A stretch of 64,000 bases of DNA from Laburnicola sp. R22_1 (lineage: Eukaryota; Ascomycota; Dothideomycetes; Pleosporales; Didymosphaeriaceae): positions 434,001 to 498,000 of the forward strand of contig JACONQ010000019.1 in assembly GCA_014281115.1 (NCBI GenBank), written 5' to 3'. The position numbers and the translations under genes are program-made. The stretch's first letter is position 1. Every line of letters starts with the position of its first letter. Under the pieces are notes generated by a model, which worked only from the letters and a program-made list of their open reading frames with translations, was not told the origin of the DNA and did no database searches. Below are positions 1-11,690 of this stretch, one piece after another.

Positions 1-156
1 ATGCAGTTTCGCATCCAATGATGCTGACTTGTCTTATTTCTCCGTATCTGAAAGCGGCTAGGCTGGGGCGTCTTACCGCCTGCCTTCAAAGCTCCTCCAC
101 GCCCTTGTCCTCATTATCTCCAGCCAACCTGCTAGTCACTAGTCTAGGTGATTTCT

Positions 157-1881
157 ATGGACCCTCAGGAATACAAAGATGCTCTCCGAGAGTTGTACTG
201 TGTGAACGAGTCCAACGTCCAATACTTCGATTCTCGCGATCAATCCGCGAATGACGACTGCCTTGATGAGACGGGGCTATTGGAAAAGGTTCAAAAATTG
301 GTCAGTTGGGTTCGCCAGGTCATTCATTTTAGACCGTATCTAAGCAATACAGAAGCATCTTGTCAAGCATGGTCCTGAAAAAGAGCCAGCAGACCAAGGA
401 CAGAATGGTCCGTTTGTCCTTATGTGCGTTGAGACGAGCTTCACATAACGTTTGTGGATAGTTACTTACTGTAGCAGAACCGCGGAGGGAGATCACATCT
501 ACGGCGAGAATCGTCCGCTGCAGATTTCGAAGAACGTGCTCCATGAGTGTGTAGAAGCGAAGGTTTTCCCACCGCAGGTGAGAATTCAACGGTATGCAAT
601 GTATTCCTGCCGTATGCTGATTGTGCGCATAGATGCCCACTGTGTATCTAAAGACTGGACATCATTTCTCGCATCGTCTATTATATGATGAAGAGATTGA
701 TGAGCCCGTCGCTATCTGTAGGTCACTATCGATGCTACTTTACACTTCGTTACTTCTACTACTCAGATATCTTGTTGCAGCAATGCACATCCCAGAGCGG
801 TGACAGTGCCACGGAGTACTATCTTACACACATAACCTCCATGCTAACACCGATCCAGATGTCATGCTCCGCGTCCCCCGCCTAAACCGACTCATAGCCC
901 TCACATTACACATCAACCTCCGCACCTACACGACCATCGCCCTCCTCACCTCCGTCGTCCCCCTCGCGCTATCCGCACTCCGCACCCGCTGCACCCGCCA
1001 ACTGTCTCTCCTTACCCAACAGCCCCTACATATCCTCAACTTCGTCCTCGAGCACCGCATGCGCGAATTAGAAGTCGACCTCGAGCCTCTCTGGAAAAAA
1101 GTCGATATTCTCGATCTCAGGACGGGTATTGAGCCGCAGTGGAAGGCAGTCCCACGTCATAAGAAAGTCAAAGTCAATGAGGACTTTGGGGCACTGCTGC
1201 GGGAGCTGCATGATGTAGGGAGGGAGTTGGCGCTGTTACTTAGGATGTCTGTATTTGTCGAGGGTCTGGGTGGGGAGTTTAGAAGGCTTATAGATCGGAT
1301 AGAAAGGTTGAGGGAAGATGTTGGGGTGGTGGGTGCTGGTACGAGAGCAGCGAGGGTAGAGTGGGAAGACCAGGTGGCGTATGACGAGGACATTGTAAGG
1401 ATGACGAGGAAGAAGTTCGAGGCGAGTATTGAGAGAGTTCAGGCGCAGATCAATGTGGTATGGTTTTTTTCTCTTTTGCTGAGATGCATACGACGGGACT
1501 GACGCCTCGTTATAGACATACAGCCTCATCGCGCAGAATAGCAGCGAGCAGAATATCCGAATCGCGCGGCTTACGGCAAAAGACGGCCAGACTATGAAGA
1601 CGATTACAGTACTTACGCTTACATTCCTTCCTTCTACGATGCTTGCTGTACGCTCTTTCACGACCTCTCTCTCCACCCGAACGCTGATAAGAACTTAGTC
1701 ACTATGGGACGCAGGTATCTTTACTTTGCCCCAGGATAAAAGTTGGCGCGTCTACGTGGGCGCTACTTGCAGCCTGACAATTCTTGTCTTCGCACTGTGG
1801 TTTCTCTACGGATGGCTAGTAAAGATAGATAACCCAACACGTGCCGTCGAAGTCGAGGAAACCGATAGCAAAACCGTATAG
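157..1881 (+). CDS. CorA-like two-helix membrane protein
   Basis: Proposed exons are 157-300, 333-415, 475-577, 633-717, 859-1457, 1516-1647 and 1699-1881, giving 442 aa in frame. The C-terminal third has the hallmark of the fungal CorA-like/ZntB-like superfamily: a long amphipathic helix region (about residues 220-335), then the motif AKDGQTMKTITVLTLTFLPS leading into TM1, a short loop with W-D and a Q-D-K-S-W segment, and TM2 (VYVGATCSLTILVFALWFLY) near the end. The Mg2+-selectivity GMN motif of true CorA channels is not present, so ion transport is not shown. Fungal relatives are usually annotated only as CorA-like proteins. The 3' exons are secure. The first four exons are less so: the first intron would be only 32 bp, and the acceptor at 858 was chosen because CTAAC lies ten bases upstream and the frame then stays open. 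Confidence 0.72.
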
Positions 1882-1983
1882 GGATAGGAAGAATACGCAT
1901 CCAGGATATAGAAGACCCACGCCATATCGTGTAAACCCCCAATAATCCAACCACCCCACAGGAGCTCTACCAACATTCCCCCT

Positions 1984-2307
1984 CTACTCTTCGAATCCGC
2001 CCACAACGCACCCAACTGCCGCCAACCCAGGACATCTACCCACACCCAGATCCCCCACCGCACCCTCCACCCCCACCTCCGCATCCGCCACCGCCCCCAT
2101 CAGCACCCCCACAATCGCCCCCATTAGCAACACCTCCCCCTCCACCCCACGCATCCCCGGTCCCAAACCATCCCCTCCTCCTATTCCCCGGCCGGTGCCC
2201 CCTGCTCCCCAATACGACCCCGTACCATGCTTCCGTCTGCGATTCCGCCGTTGCCTCATCGGAGGCGGGTATTCTGAGTGCTGGTGTTTTGAAGAGGTGC
2301 TGCCCAT
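1984..2307 (-). CDS. Possible small glycine-rich protein with myristoylation-like N-terminus
   Basis: An open frame of 107 codons begins with ATG at 2307 (MGSTSSKHQHSEY). The start MGSTSS fits the N-myristoylation pattern MGxxxS/T and is followed by a basic stretch (RQRRNRRRK). The rest is low-complexity glycine/valine-rich sequence. The opposite strand here is simply C-rich and also encodes a proline-rich frame, so openness means little. No family is recognised. It may instead be a first exon of a longer gene, or non-coding C-rich sequence downstream of the CorA-like gene. Confidence 0.25.
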   Translation of the reverse strand: MGSTSSKHQHSEYPPPMRQRRNRRRKHGTGSYWGAGGTGRGIGGGDGLGPGMRGVEGEVLLMGAIVGVLMGAVADAEVGVEGAVGDLGVGRCPGLAAVGCVVGGFEE

Positions 2308-3006
2308 TTTCGATGTGTGTGTGTGAGTGCGTGAGAGAAAAATCGAGTAGTATTCCGTGGAGGGCTCGACCGGGAAGGCTGTACTTCGAAGATGAAGACG
2401 TGCGGGATTTGATGATGGTCGGAGGAAGTGTACACCGTAGGAGAGCTCTCGATGGAGAAGATCGGGATCGTGGTTGTGACGACAGGCGTCCACGCTTAAC
2501 ATGCAGCGTGCAGAGTGAATAGGCGGTAAAGATGGGAGCTGAGTTGAGCGCAGAGGTGAGAGTATGTGATGTCGCGTCGAGTGATTGACAAGCTGTCAAT
2601 AAATCGTCTGAACGTTGGAAGGTGCGACGGTGATGCAGGTGCCCTGAGACTTGATGACGTATAGTCCACCCCACTCTCTTGTCAGAGAAAAGTACTGGTA
2701 TCCATTGTGTGCGGGCTTGCAAGTGTGTACCGTGAGTTCAGTGGTCCCTGCTCAAATGACAAGACATGGATAATGGGTATCTGTTAAAATTTACGCTTTT
2801 CTCCCCTCCCCACCACCAAAATAATACATACAAGAACGATCCGGCCAGGGCCGCGATCTGTGCGCTCGCGATCATTAGGTCATTAATTGAAAAAGGGCTC
2901 AATCAACCATGGACTGATCAATCCCTCCGGACAGAATGTCCGCAGAGACAGCGTGCCATGCGCTATGTACGCTCTTGAGTGCTACAGACTGACAATGTCT
3001 TTGTCC
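2308..3006. other. Intergenic region, 3' of HSF1
   Basis: About 0.7 kb between the HSF1 stop codon and the small doubtful frame. It holds a short GT-repeat run near 2316-2330 and no long credible frame on either strand. It probably contains the HSF1 3' UTR and, if the small gene is real, its promoter. Confidence 0.5.
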
Positions 3007-5325
3007 TCATTTCTTCCTCCTCTTAGGACTCCTCTTCCTAGTCTCATCCTCTACTTCCTCCACAGTCGCACTCGCAGGGCTCGGCGCACTAGAACTCACG
3101 CTCTCAACCCTGGTATCCGAAGCTCCCACATCCAAATGTGCATCTCCATCGCCAAAATCAAAACCCTCACCCACCGGTCCATCAAATCCCGCATTGTCTC
3201 CCGTAAGGTGGTAGTTGAGATCTGGTAACGTAGCGTCGGTAGGAGCAACGCCATCTCCTTGTGTTGTGGGAAAGAAGTCGTCGCTATGAACAAAAGAATC
3301 GAGATCCAGATCGTAAGCACCGGGATCACCTAGTCCTGTGTTGCCAAAGTACGAGTTGTCGGCAGTGAGACCAGGGATTTGACCAGAAGGACTGAGTGGT
3401 TGTAGGCGTTCCTGTAGATGTTGCACGCGGCTGTTTTGCTCTTCGGACATCTTGTGTAGAAAATCGAGCTGCGCTTGCGTTTCTGCAAACTGATCGAGAT
3501 TCGGCATCGGTGGCGGCTGCGGGTTGTTCAGTGCATTGTTCGTATTCGTCGCCAAGACACTGTTCGGAGACGCGGCGGAGGTGTTGTTTGCTATCATAGC
3601 CAAGACATCGTTGCGCTGTTGAGGCGTCAATGGAGTGTGCCCGTCTTGGTGCTGGTAACTGTTCAAGGCTGTTGGTAGATCGATTTGCGGAGCTTGGCTG
3701 AATCCGGATGCACTTGAGTTGGCATTTGCAGTTTGGATCGCAGACATGATCTCATCATTTTCCGGAAGAGGCATTTGATTCTGTGATGGCGAGTTTGTCT
3801 CGACTTTGAGAGGGGCTGTCGTGTTGCCACCTTTTGTTGCGTGATCCGGAAATCTAGGAGCATTTGTATTCTGGAGCACGGTAGGTTTGAAATCCAGTGG
3901 CTTTTCTGCTGGTGTGGCCAGCGGAGTGGTAGCAGCTGATCGAAGATTCGGATTAACTACTTTCTCGCGAGACGACCGAGGCTGGAGAGGCCGTGTGGGA
4001 GGTGCCGGAAGAAGCTTCATGGGTATTTTCTTCTGCAGCTGCGGCGACTTTGTGACGGGTACCTCTGTATAGTCCCCGACATCAACCACACTGCCTTGTT
4101 GCTGCTGTTGTTGTTGAGCTGCAGCCATAGCCGGTCCGAACATATCCGCGATATTAATGTTCGTGTTGCCTTCCAGACTCCGATTATAAAACGTAGCAAG
4201 GAAAGTGAGTATGGCGTTTATGGAGTTTTCGTGGCGATCGTGTAATGTCTGGAAAGCTGTTGCTTGCTGGTAGAGCTGCTCGTTCTGTCTCCGAATCTGA
4301 CCCAATACGTTCGAGATCACCTTTTGCTGATTCTGGAGTGTGCGAACTTCTGCCTGCAAACTGTTGAATTCCGCTCGCGGTATCAAGGCCATATCTTGAT
4401 TGTTTCCTCTCACGGCTAGTTCCTCGATGTAACCTCCTCCACCCCCGTCCGGTGCGTATTTCCTATCATCATCGCTGTCGCCCTGTTTTGCATCATCTTC
4501 CCTCTTTCGCTTCGGTCCGGCCGGGGCGTTTTTGGGTTTCTGGATGAGCCATAGCAACTCTGGTCGCCCACGCTTAAAGTATCGATTAAAGTATTCGCTC
4601 GGCGCCTTCGCTTTCGTTTCACTCGCTTTCATCGAGTTGTCTGAGAGGCCGACTTTCTTGTGGAATCCGTACATGTTCAGCTGCCGCACGAAAGAAGCGT
4701 AGTTGTTGTGTTTGAAAAGCTCGGGAATGAGCGTTCGCGCGAACTCATCTTCATCCAGTACGATGAAAGAATTACCATCGTCTGACCAGCGGATCAGGTT
4801 CGTGTTGTTGCCGTTGTCAAGAAAGCTGTCTTGAAGTTAGCCTGTCTATTTGTAAATGACGCATGAAGGTCCGACATACCTGCTCAACTTTTGGACAAAT
4901 GGCGGTATCGCTTTCCTCTTCGTCTGTGCGTCTTTCTTAGCAATCACAGCCTTCCGCTCCAGCTCCTCGTCATCCTCGGCATTCTCCCAAGTATCTGGCT
5001 GCCCTTGGCCGTTGAACGCATCCCACGGACTGCGTCCTCTAGCCGCAAGTTGTCGGTTTTGATTCCGCCGAACCAGCTGCCCCGCGCCCGAGTCCGCGTT
5101 ATCGTTGAGCCCGTCTAGCGAGACCACCCGTTTATGTGTTGACGGCTGCCCATAATTCGCATCGTACTCGAGGCCGTCGTAGAAAGAAGGATCGCCAAAG
5201 CCGCTCACGTCTCCCGCGGTAGGAGGAGTTTCGCTCCAGTCGTTCATGTCAACTCCAGGATTTTTGTATGTGTTCGGCTGAGCTATTGGGGATGTGCCAG
5301 GTGCGCGCCGTTTCCGACTCGCCAT
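3007..5325 (-). CDS. HSF1: Heat shock transcription factor Hsf1
   Basis: Two exons, 4880-5325 and 3007-4825, separated by a 54-bp GT-AG intron, give 754 aa. The HSF DNA-binding domain spans about residues 140-250: it runs from PFVQKLSSFLD across the exon junction through NLIRWSDDGNSFIVLDE, then FVRQLNMYGFHKKVG (recognition helix), and ends at RPELLWLIQKPK. A basic segment (KRKRED) follows. A heptad-type oligomerisation region (FNSLQAEVRTLQNQ to TFLATFYN) follows at about residues 310-380. A short polyglutamine run, a long Q/N/P-rich region and a C-terminal basic tail KRSPKRRKK complete the protein. It activates chaperone genes in the nucleus as a trimer on nGAAn arrays. I chose the ATG at 5325 (MASRKRRAPG) because it starts a compositionally coherent N-terminus; an in-frame ATG at 5409 would add 28 residues. 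The 140-residue extension before the domain is usual in fungal Hsf1. Confidence 0.95.
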
Positions 5326-7233
5326 TCCTTTATCAGCAACTCTTCGCTGTGAGAAGCACGCTTGTTTTGAAAGCTGTGAGCCTTGTGTGCCCACTGCGTG
5401 CGGATTCACCAGACAATTGGTCCAATTGATTCAAAAGTATACGATCGTATTCTGTGTACAGCGGGTTGTGTCTGCAGGCCGGATGTAGCGGGTCGCGCAG
5501 CGTCTAATCGCAACGTGTACGAGTGAGTCCGAACTAGTTGAGCACCGCAGAGCTCGATCTCGGCGTCGCGCTGTTCGGGGCAAGCAAGGCGAGTATCTGT
5601 CAGCCAGCCCTCGGACTCCTCCAGCGCTCTTTATGAAGTGTCCTCCAAACTTGATCAATGCCCATGCAAGACGCGCGAGACCAGGAGCACTTCCTAGTCG
5701 ACGGGTATTTGCAATCACGGTTGGTTGAAGGCAAGAGGCCACAAAGATCGCCCTCGCTGCGGACAGTCGGTGTCAGAAAGCCCTTTCTGTAAGGCTGGAG
5801 CAGAAGGGCGGAAGTCCGCGAGCGCCGTGCAGGTCTGGCGTAGTATTCGAGTTCGGTGCGACGAGGAGACGGGGAGGCTTCTGCGGACGCGCGTCGAATT
5901 GCGCCGTAGACGGGCCAACAGAGAGTGCGCAAGCTGAAGATGTGCTGTTGAGCGTCGTGGGCGGGGGCGGTTATGACTGCCTCATCATCGCGTGGTGACG
6001 GGTCCGGGTTAATCCGAGCCGGCCTGACTCGCGCCGCCCAACGTACATATATGTAATCGATTAAGGCAGAACATAAGTCTGATTTAATCAACCATGCGCG
6101 CTGTCTTGCTGCGGGATCGTTGCGGATGACATCGAGATTGGTTCAGTGTCTTAGGTGGCCGACTATTGGTCCATGTAGACCTCATAAACCTGCTACAAAG
6201 ACACTCAAGCCAGATTGGGACATTTCCGCGATGTAGTGGTCTGACATGGGTGCGAAAGAAATAATAGTTGAGGGATATCTACCTCACTACTTACGTGTAT
6301 ATATATAACGTCGCGATCTCCTCAGGACACACGATCGATCGAGGAGTGCCCTCCCCACAACACCGCAAACAGCCCGATTGAAGTTCGATACTGAAGTTCG
6401 ATATTCTTTCCATTCATCCTACGTATCACATATGCCCCTTAGAAAAATAATCATACACTCCCTAAAGTTACCACTTTGTCTAACACGCCTCCTCCATGCC
6501 GCTCCCGCTTCGTGCACGCCCAAGACTCTGAGATCAAACAAAAAGCTGTCAAAGCCAACAGATAAAACAAAAGCACCCTATCGTCCTGCTCTTGAAACGC
6601 CAAAAAACCCTAGGCCAGCAGTGCTCAGCGGTCGAGCTCCATGTGTGCCTCGTGCTTGCATGTTGAACGTGTGGATGTGGCAACGAACAGCAAAAGGTTG
6701 AACAGGGTTGGTGGGTTTCGAAAAGGTCTACAGTATGGTCGGGATCCATTATCGAATCTGCAAATCGCAATCGAGGCTCAAAGTCGCCTCTGTCTTAGGA
6801 AAAGGTGGCTCATAGTACAAGCACGCTCAAAACATGAAAATGGGAATCCCCTCCAGCAGCGCGCAGGCTACTTAAAACTTGAAGTGACCAGATATGTTCG
6901 TAGTACTCCAACCGTGTATCGCTATCTCAAAACAGGTAACTAATTCCCACCAGGTATTCTCTTGACGCCGTGGTTCGCCCGTATTCCAAGGGTTGATAGT
7001 TGATATGAGAAATTAATCGCAGTAGATATAGCGCCAAGTCAAAGTTTCCGTCCATGTGCTCCCTGGGATACGCAACGTAAGGAAACCTGAGCGGAAACTT
7101 TGACTTGATACTACTATTAGTACTGCCCCGTATCCAGCGGTTCTGAAGGAAATAGATCGTTGAAAAGTCAAGACAAAGAACCATGACGTAGAGCAAAGTC
7201 GTTTGGCGAGCCGATCCGGGAAGGGTGACTTCT
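5326..7233. other. Intergenic region upstream of HSF1, downstream of KNR4
   Basis: 1.9 kb with only short frames of random composition. It should contain the HSF1 promoter/5' UTR (from 5326 up) and the KNR4 3' UTR (from 7233 down). I see two features. One is a 12-bp direct repeat TGAAGTTCGATA at 6379-6390 and 6392-6403. The other is a perfect 16-bp inverted repeat at 7035-7050/7092-7107, listed separately. A convincing nGAAnnTTCnnGAAn heat shock element was not found by eye. Confidence 0.5.
7035..7107. repeat. Perfect 16-bp inverted repeat with 41-bp spacer
   Basis: CAAGTCAAAGTTTCCG at 7035-7050 is the exact reverse complement of CGGAAACTTTGACTTG at 7092-7107. The spacer is 41 bp. The sequence lies about 130 bp past the KNR4 stop codon, so it would be a stem-loop if transcribed in the KNR4 3' UTR. 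It could equally be the remnant of a small foldback element; flanking similarity beyond the 16 bp is weak. Confidence 0.75.
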
Positions 7234-8885
7234 TTATATGTCCACTGTCTTGAGTTCAGATCCCTCTGTCGCAACTGGGCTCTTCAACGATGACGGCTTT
7301 GCTGGCTTGTCCTTGTTTTCCTTATTTTCCTTGTCGCTACCGAAGCTCTGTCTCACGGAAGGGAAATCATCACTTGGCCGCGGAGTATCCACCGAAATCA
7401 GTTTTTCCATCGGAGCGCCGGCTTTGGTATCGAAGTTGGTCAGTACGCGGATTGGCTGGGGGCCAGCTTCTTCAGCGACTCTCGCTAACGGGCTGGAAAT
7501 ATGAGCTCTCGGGCTGACACCCTTGGACTTTTGAGATAGCCGGTGGGGACTTCTACCACGGTCCTCAGGCCCGATAACGGGGCTACCGTAGGGGCTGCTA
7601 CCAGCGCTGCTGGGCCCTGCCGTAGTGGGAGCGTTCGGATTCACGCGAAGAGTGCTGTTGGGTCGCTTTTTAGCTGGTCGACGCCCGTATTTTTGATCTG
7701 TACGCCAGCGGAGAATTTCCAGGTACGGTGGCTCCACGTTTTGTCGCTTCTTGAACTCCAAGAACTTCAGCTCACCGCTGTCCTCGTCTATGTGCACTTT
7801 ATCGGTGCCAAAGTCGTCTGCTACCATGGCAAGTAGGGCTGCCCACGAACGAGCAACGACGTACTTGCAGTCATAGTCGCGACCGAAGATGATGATCTGT
7901 CCCCAAGTACCGGTGGGACCGGGAGCGAGATCGGTAGCAAGATAGTTGCCTCCCCAGTCGCGAGCGAGGGGGATCCAAGCGGGGTGGGCATAGGCTTTTT
8001 GCACAGCATTTGGAGGCTGCGAATCCTGGCGTGCAAGTAGCTCCTGTCGCCAGAGCGGGTTGCCGGACTGCTGGACCTGGGCCACGGGCGGCGCGGTTGA
8101 CGAGCCCGCAAAGGCCTTGACAGGTATCTGCGGCGTCGACTTGTCGTCTGGCTTCGGCGACATGTACTCCTCTGCAACGGTCCGCCAGTTCTGCCACTCC
8201 ATGACAATCTCTTCGCAATCAAGCAGCATGCACCCGAAGATAATGCCGGTGGGCAGCCCACCGCGCTCCTGACCGTCGTGAATCTGCAACGACTCGCGGA
8301 CATCGATTGGAAGCGTCGCATCCAGCTCGTGTTCGAGCTCATTCACATCGTTCGGGGTCGCACCTTCGCAGAGATTGTCGTAGAGCTCTTCGTAGTGGTC
8401 CTCCACCCAGCGGTCCATGCGGCGCCACGAATGTCCGACGGGCGGGGCGGGCGGCAGGCCGTCGTTGAAGTTTTGCATCTGAATCTCGCCATTGGCGCCC
8501 TTGTCGAAGGCGCCCGAGTCTGCAGTCGCTTGACGGCTCAGGGATCCTCGCATGCCGGGGGAGTAAGGGGAGGACGGGGACAGGGGCCCTTTGGGAGAAC
8601 CGATGAAGCCATTGCTCGTGGCGGGCTCTTCGTGTGTGTACGGCGAGGAGAGGTCGACGCGCGATTCGGCGCCGTTGGTCGCAACGGCTGTGAGGGGAGC
8701 ATGGCGGCTCTGGGGCAAGGGGATATGGCGTCCAGTGCGGTAGGGCGAGTCGTGCGAGGCGTGGCGGTCATTCGAAGTCATGGTGTGCCAGAAGGACTTC
8801 CATGTCTGTGCTAAATAATTTCTTGTGTCGCCGTTAGCTGCGCCGCTGGGGGGAAGATTTCCAGGGGAGCTTACGATTGTGCCAT
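7234..8885 (-). CDS. KNR4: Knr4/Smi1-type cell wall assembly regulator
   Basis: Exon 1 is only 11 nt (8875-8885, ATG plus three codons), followed by a 53-bp intron and exon 2 (7234-8821), giving 532 aa. This junction yields MAQSNYLAQTWKSFWHTMTS, a typical start of filamentous-fungal Knr4 proteins. The open frame continues upstream of exon 2 by chance through the intron. The SMI1/KNR4 domain lies at about residues 125-330: SWRRMDRWVEDHYEEL, then LPIDVRESLQIHDGQ, GIIFGCMLLDCEEIVMEWQNW, and further WIPLARDWGGNYLATDLAPG. N- and C-terminal arms are Ser/Pro-rich and disordered. In yeast this intrinsically flexible scaffold links the Slt2 cell-integrity MAP kinase and calcineurin pathways to cell wall synthesis; the same role is inferred here. 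The length matches the family (about 500 aa). Confidence 0.93.
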
Positions 8886-10721
8886 GTCGGCGACGGGCTG
8901 CAGGCGACGCTGCGAATTGGGGATTGTAGCGTGGCGGCAGGGCAGAGGCGGCGAGGGCTGTTGACTCTGGGGGGATTCGAGGGTTGGGTGGGAGGAAGAG
9001 GAGCGGTTGCGGGTAGAGCGAGTGGAAGGAGTTGGACAGAGGGCGAGATCCCTGTCGGAGCGAGCTCCTAAACTGGCACGCGCAAAGTGCGTCACCGTGA
9101 AAAAGGACCAAACACAAACACGCACGGGGAGGAACACGCAGGGCGGCAATGGCGGCGGGAGAGGTCAAGTGGAAGTGAAGGGGGGATGACGCTAGGGCGC
9201 TGTTTTTGTTGTCGCGCCACTGTGCAATGTACAAGTAGTGTCGACGGGTCGGCCTGTTCCTGGTCCTGTTGCTAGGTGCTAGCCTGCTCGCCCGCCCGCT
9301 CTCTCCTCCAGCATCCCCCATCCTGGCTCCGGCCGCCACACTGCAGTGAGCAGCAGCACAGCATGTAAAAATAAAATAGCGAGCGGCACAAACACCACTT
9401 CACGCTTCACCTCTGTGCCGCCACATGGCCTGCCGCGCCCATCCGCCTGGTTTGCTTGCGCCGCCCTCGGTGGCCAACCGTTGGCCCTTCGGAAAGCCGT
9501 TGCTGCACGCCGCACGCCGAACCCGCCGTTGTGCAGACGCCCGTCAACCTTATCCACGGAGCACAGCATAGAATACGTACTCGACATGCTCCGCTGGCCA
9601 TTGTGCACCCCTCCGTGACGCGACACGCGGCTAGGTCGCCATCTGGGCTGGCTGGCGTACATGCAGTGCTGTAGATTCAATCTAGATGGAGCGCGCATCA
9701 CCATCCATAGCAGACGAATGACGCTGCGCATGATTATCGCCCCTCCACCCATGTTGTTTCTACACGGAGTACCACTGCCATGTACTACGCCTCGTGCTCG
9801 TCCATTGGCATGTTCGCTTGCACCGTCGGTGGCGGCGCCTTCGGCTGCGGCGTGCCAGGTACACGCCTCTCCCCTGCCAGGAGGTTCCCGAGGCCTTGTC
9901 TTACCCGATTCGCATGTGCCGGACGTTGAACATCTGGAAAAAGCAAAAGGCAGGACCAGCTGTCCCGAGAACACACCCCAGGTCCTATGTAGAAGACCGT
10001 GGTTTCATCCTTGGTGGGAGTTGGTATCTGCCCATGTCCGCGCTAACATCTTACCCCGGCTTCTCGGAGTTTTCAGATCCAAAAATAAGCCGTGTGGATC
10101 GGGAATGATACACAGCACCACTTCAGCACTTGCTCACGACTCCGAAGTCCTGTCGGGCGCTACGATCCTCTTGGGTAGTCCGGCGTGGTCGTGTCCTCTC
10201 GGATACAGGCTCTTTCGAGTCTGGCCAGTCTTGGCCAAGGACTTCAACTGTGTCTTCAGGGACCTAAGATTCCATGACTAGATCTAACTCATATTGTAGT
10301 GACAGCACGATGCATGGGGAGGTCACATGCAGCATCTTTGTGCTCGCAGTTTCTCTTGAGTCGTTAGGAGAGGGCTGGGAAGGTCGCTAATAAGTCCACC
10401 TGGTCGAATTACAGCTTCCAAGGTTCGGTCGCGATCGGCTGAAAACAATACACATGCTGGTCCCGGATCTTCTGGATGGACCGAGGAAGCTTGCGCTGCC
10501 ATCTATCGAAGCTCTTCACCAGATCGAAGCCGCCGTGTCATGATTCATTTCAGTTAATGTGGTTAAAGAGCTAATGCAAGCTCATTATACTACATAAGCA
10601 GTAATGATGATTTGTCTTCAAAATGGCAGAGGCTGGTTATATCAAAGATAAAAGCACGTTTTAGCATTCTCAGGTACGATTAGCAATTCATATTCATCGC
10701 AGCGCCAAGGTGGTGGACATA
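8886..10721. other. Intergenic region upstream of KNR4
   Basis: 1.8 kb with several overlapping open frames of arbitrary Arg/Ser/Ala-rich composition on both strands and no domain, intron pattern or consistent frame. The part next to 8886 should be the KNR4 promoter and 5' UTR; the far end (about 10400-10721) should be the 3' region of the promethin-type gene. I see no gene in it. Confidence 0.5.
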
Positions 10722-11690
10722 TCATGTGCCCGGAGCACCACTCACACCTCCTTTCGTCGTGCTCGCCGCATTCCCCGTAGCATTCTTTTTGGTTCTCCTT
10801 TGTACAGCGTCCCCTTGGTCGTCCGTGCTATCCTTTGGCGATTCGTTGAGCTTTCTTGGTGTTTTCCCGGTTCCATTCGTGGTTCCGTTCGCGCTCTCGT
10901 CCTCGCTACCATAGCTTTTAGGCGTCTTGTCCACACCGGTGTGCGCATCATCTTGCTTCTTGCGTGCTCCGTCATTCAGCCAGTTCATCCGGCCACCAGT
11001 GAGATTGTTGATCCTATCGCCGATGGATTTGCCATCGGGAGTTGGGGTATCGCCGTCGTTGCACCTAAAGGGATGATAAGTATGGGCGTGAAGAGGATTA
11101 CAGGATCTGAAATTACCATTTGAGAATGTAGTAGCCGCAAAGGCCCCATAGGAAGAGAAATGATGCCGTAAATGTCGTCATAAAGATGGTAGGCAAGACA
11201 ACCAGTAGAGCGATGCCGACCATAAATAGCGTGAAGAGGACCGCGGCAAGTAGGCCGATGAGGAGCGCTACGAGGAGAGAGAATAGGAAGATGGTTATGG
11301 AAAAGGTAACGAAGAGGAGAAGTGGAAATCCGGTGAGTATAATTTGAGTAGTCAAGAAAGCCTGATGGTATGTTCAGTCGGGTGTTCCAAAACATCAACA
11401 GACGGAAGATCTGCATCATAGAACCCATTTGAGTGTTCCATCAATTGAATGTTATCAATGCCTACTGTACCGAAAAATCACACTGAATAGGTTTTGCGCG
11501 GAGTTTTAGAGCGTCTTGCAGAGAAAGAAGGGAAACGTACAGCCAGTTTGGGATTGTTTATCGCGAAGTCCTGGAGCTTTGAAACCATTTCAGCCCTCCT
11601 CTCTGGTGGAACAATCTTGTCTAGGGCATTGCTCAAACTGCTACCCAGCTTCCCAAAAACGGACTGCACGCTGTTCAGAATGCCCGACAT
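10722..11690 (-). CDS. Promethin/LDO-type lipid droplet assembly protein
   Basis: Three exons (11541-11690, 11117-11361, 10722-11064) give 245 aa; all junctions are GT-AG and in frame. Residues about 51-135 form two long, closely spaced hydrophobic hairpins (FLTTQIILTGFPLLLFVTF, LLVALLIGLLAAVLFTLF, LVVLPTIFMTTFTASFLFLW) ending in GYYILKW. This pattern is that of the promethin family (LDAF1/TMEM159 in animals, Ldo16/Ldo45 in yeast), ER membrane hairpin proteins that partner seipin at sites of lipid droplet formation. The N-terminus is a short amphipathic region; the C-terminus is a hydrophilic K/T/N/G-rich tail. The identification rests on the hairpin pattern, not on an alignment. The gene is divergent from the Pol I A49 gene. 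Confidence 0.8.

Noticed and set aside
2036..2722. 228-codon minus-strand frame with poly-glycine end
   Set aside because: It is a shadow of C-rich DNA; its composition is arbitrary and it overlaps the more protein-like MGSTSSKHQ frame.
5600..6091. 163-codon minus-strand frame upstream of HSF1
   Set aside because: Random composition, no domain, and it sits in the expected HSF1 promoter.
8886..9339. Longer N-terminus for Knr4
   Set aside because: The frame is open upstream of the 8821 junction, but using the 11-nt first exon gives the expected Knr4 start, and the extension is low-complexity Arg/Ser/Pro sequence.
9279..9974. 231-codon minus-strand frame
   Set aside because: Arg/Gly/Ala-rich GC-driven frame with an overlapping plus-strand frame of similar length; no family features.
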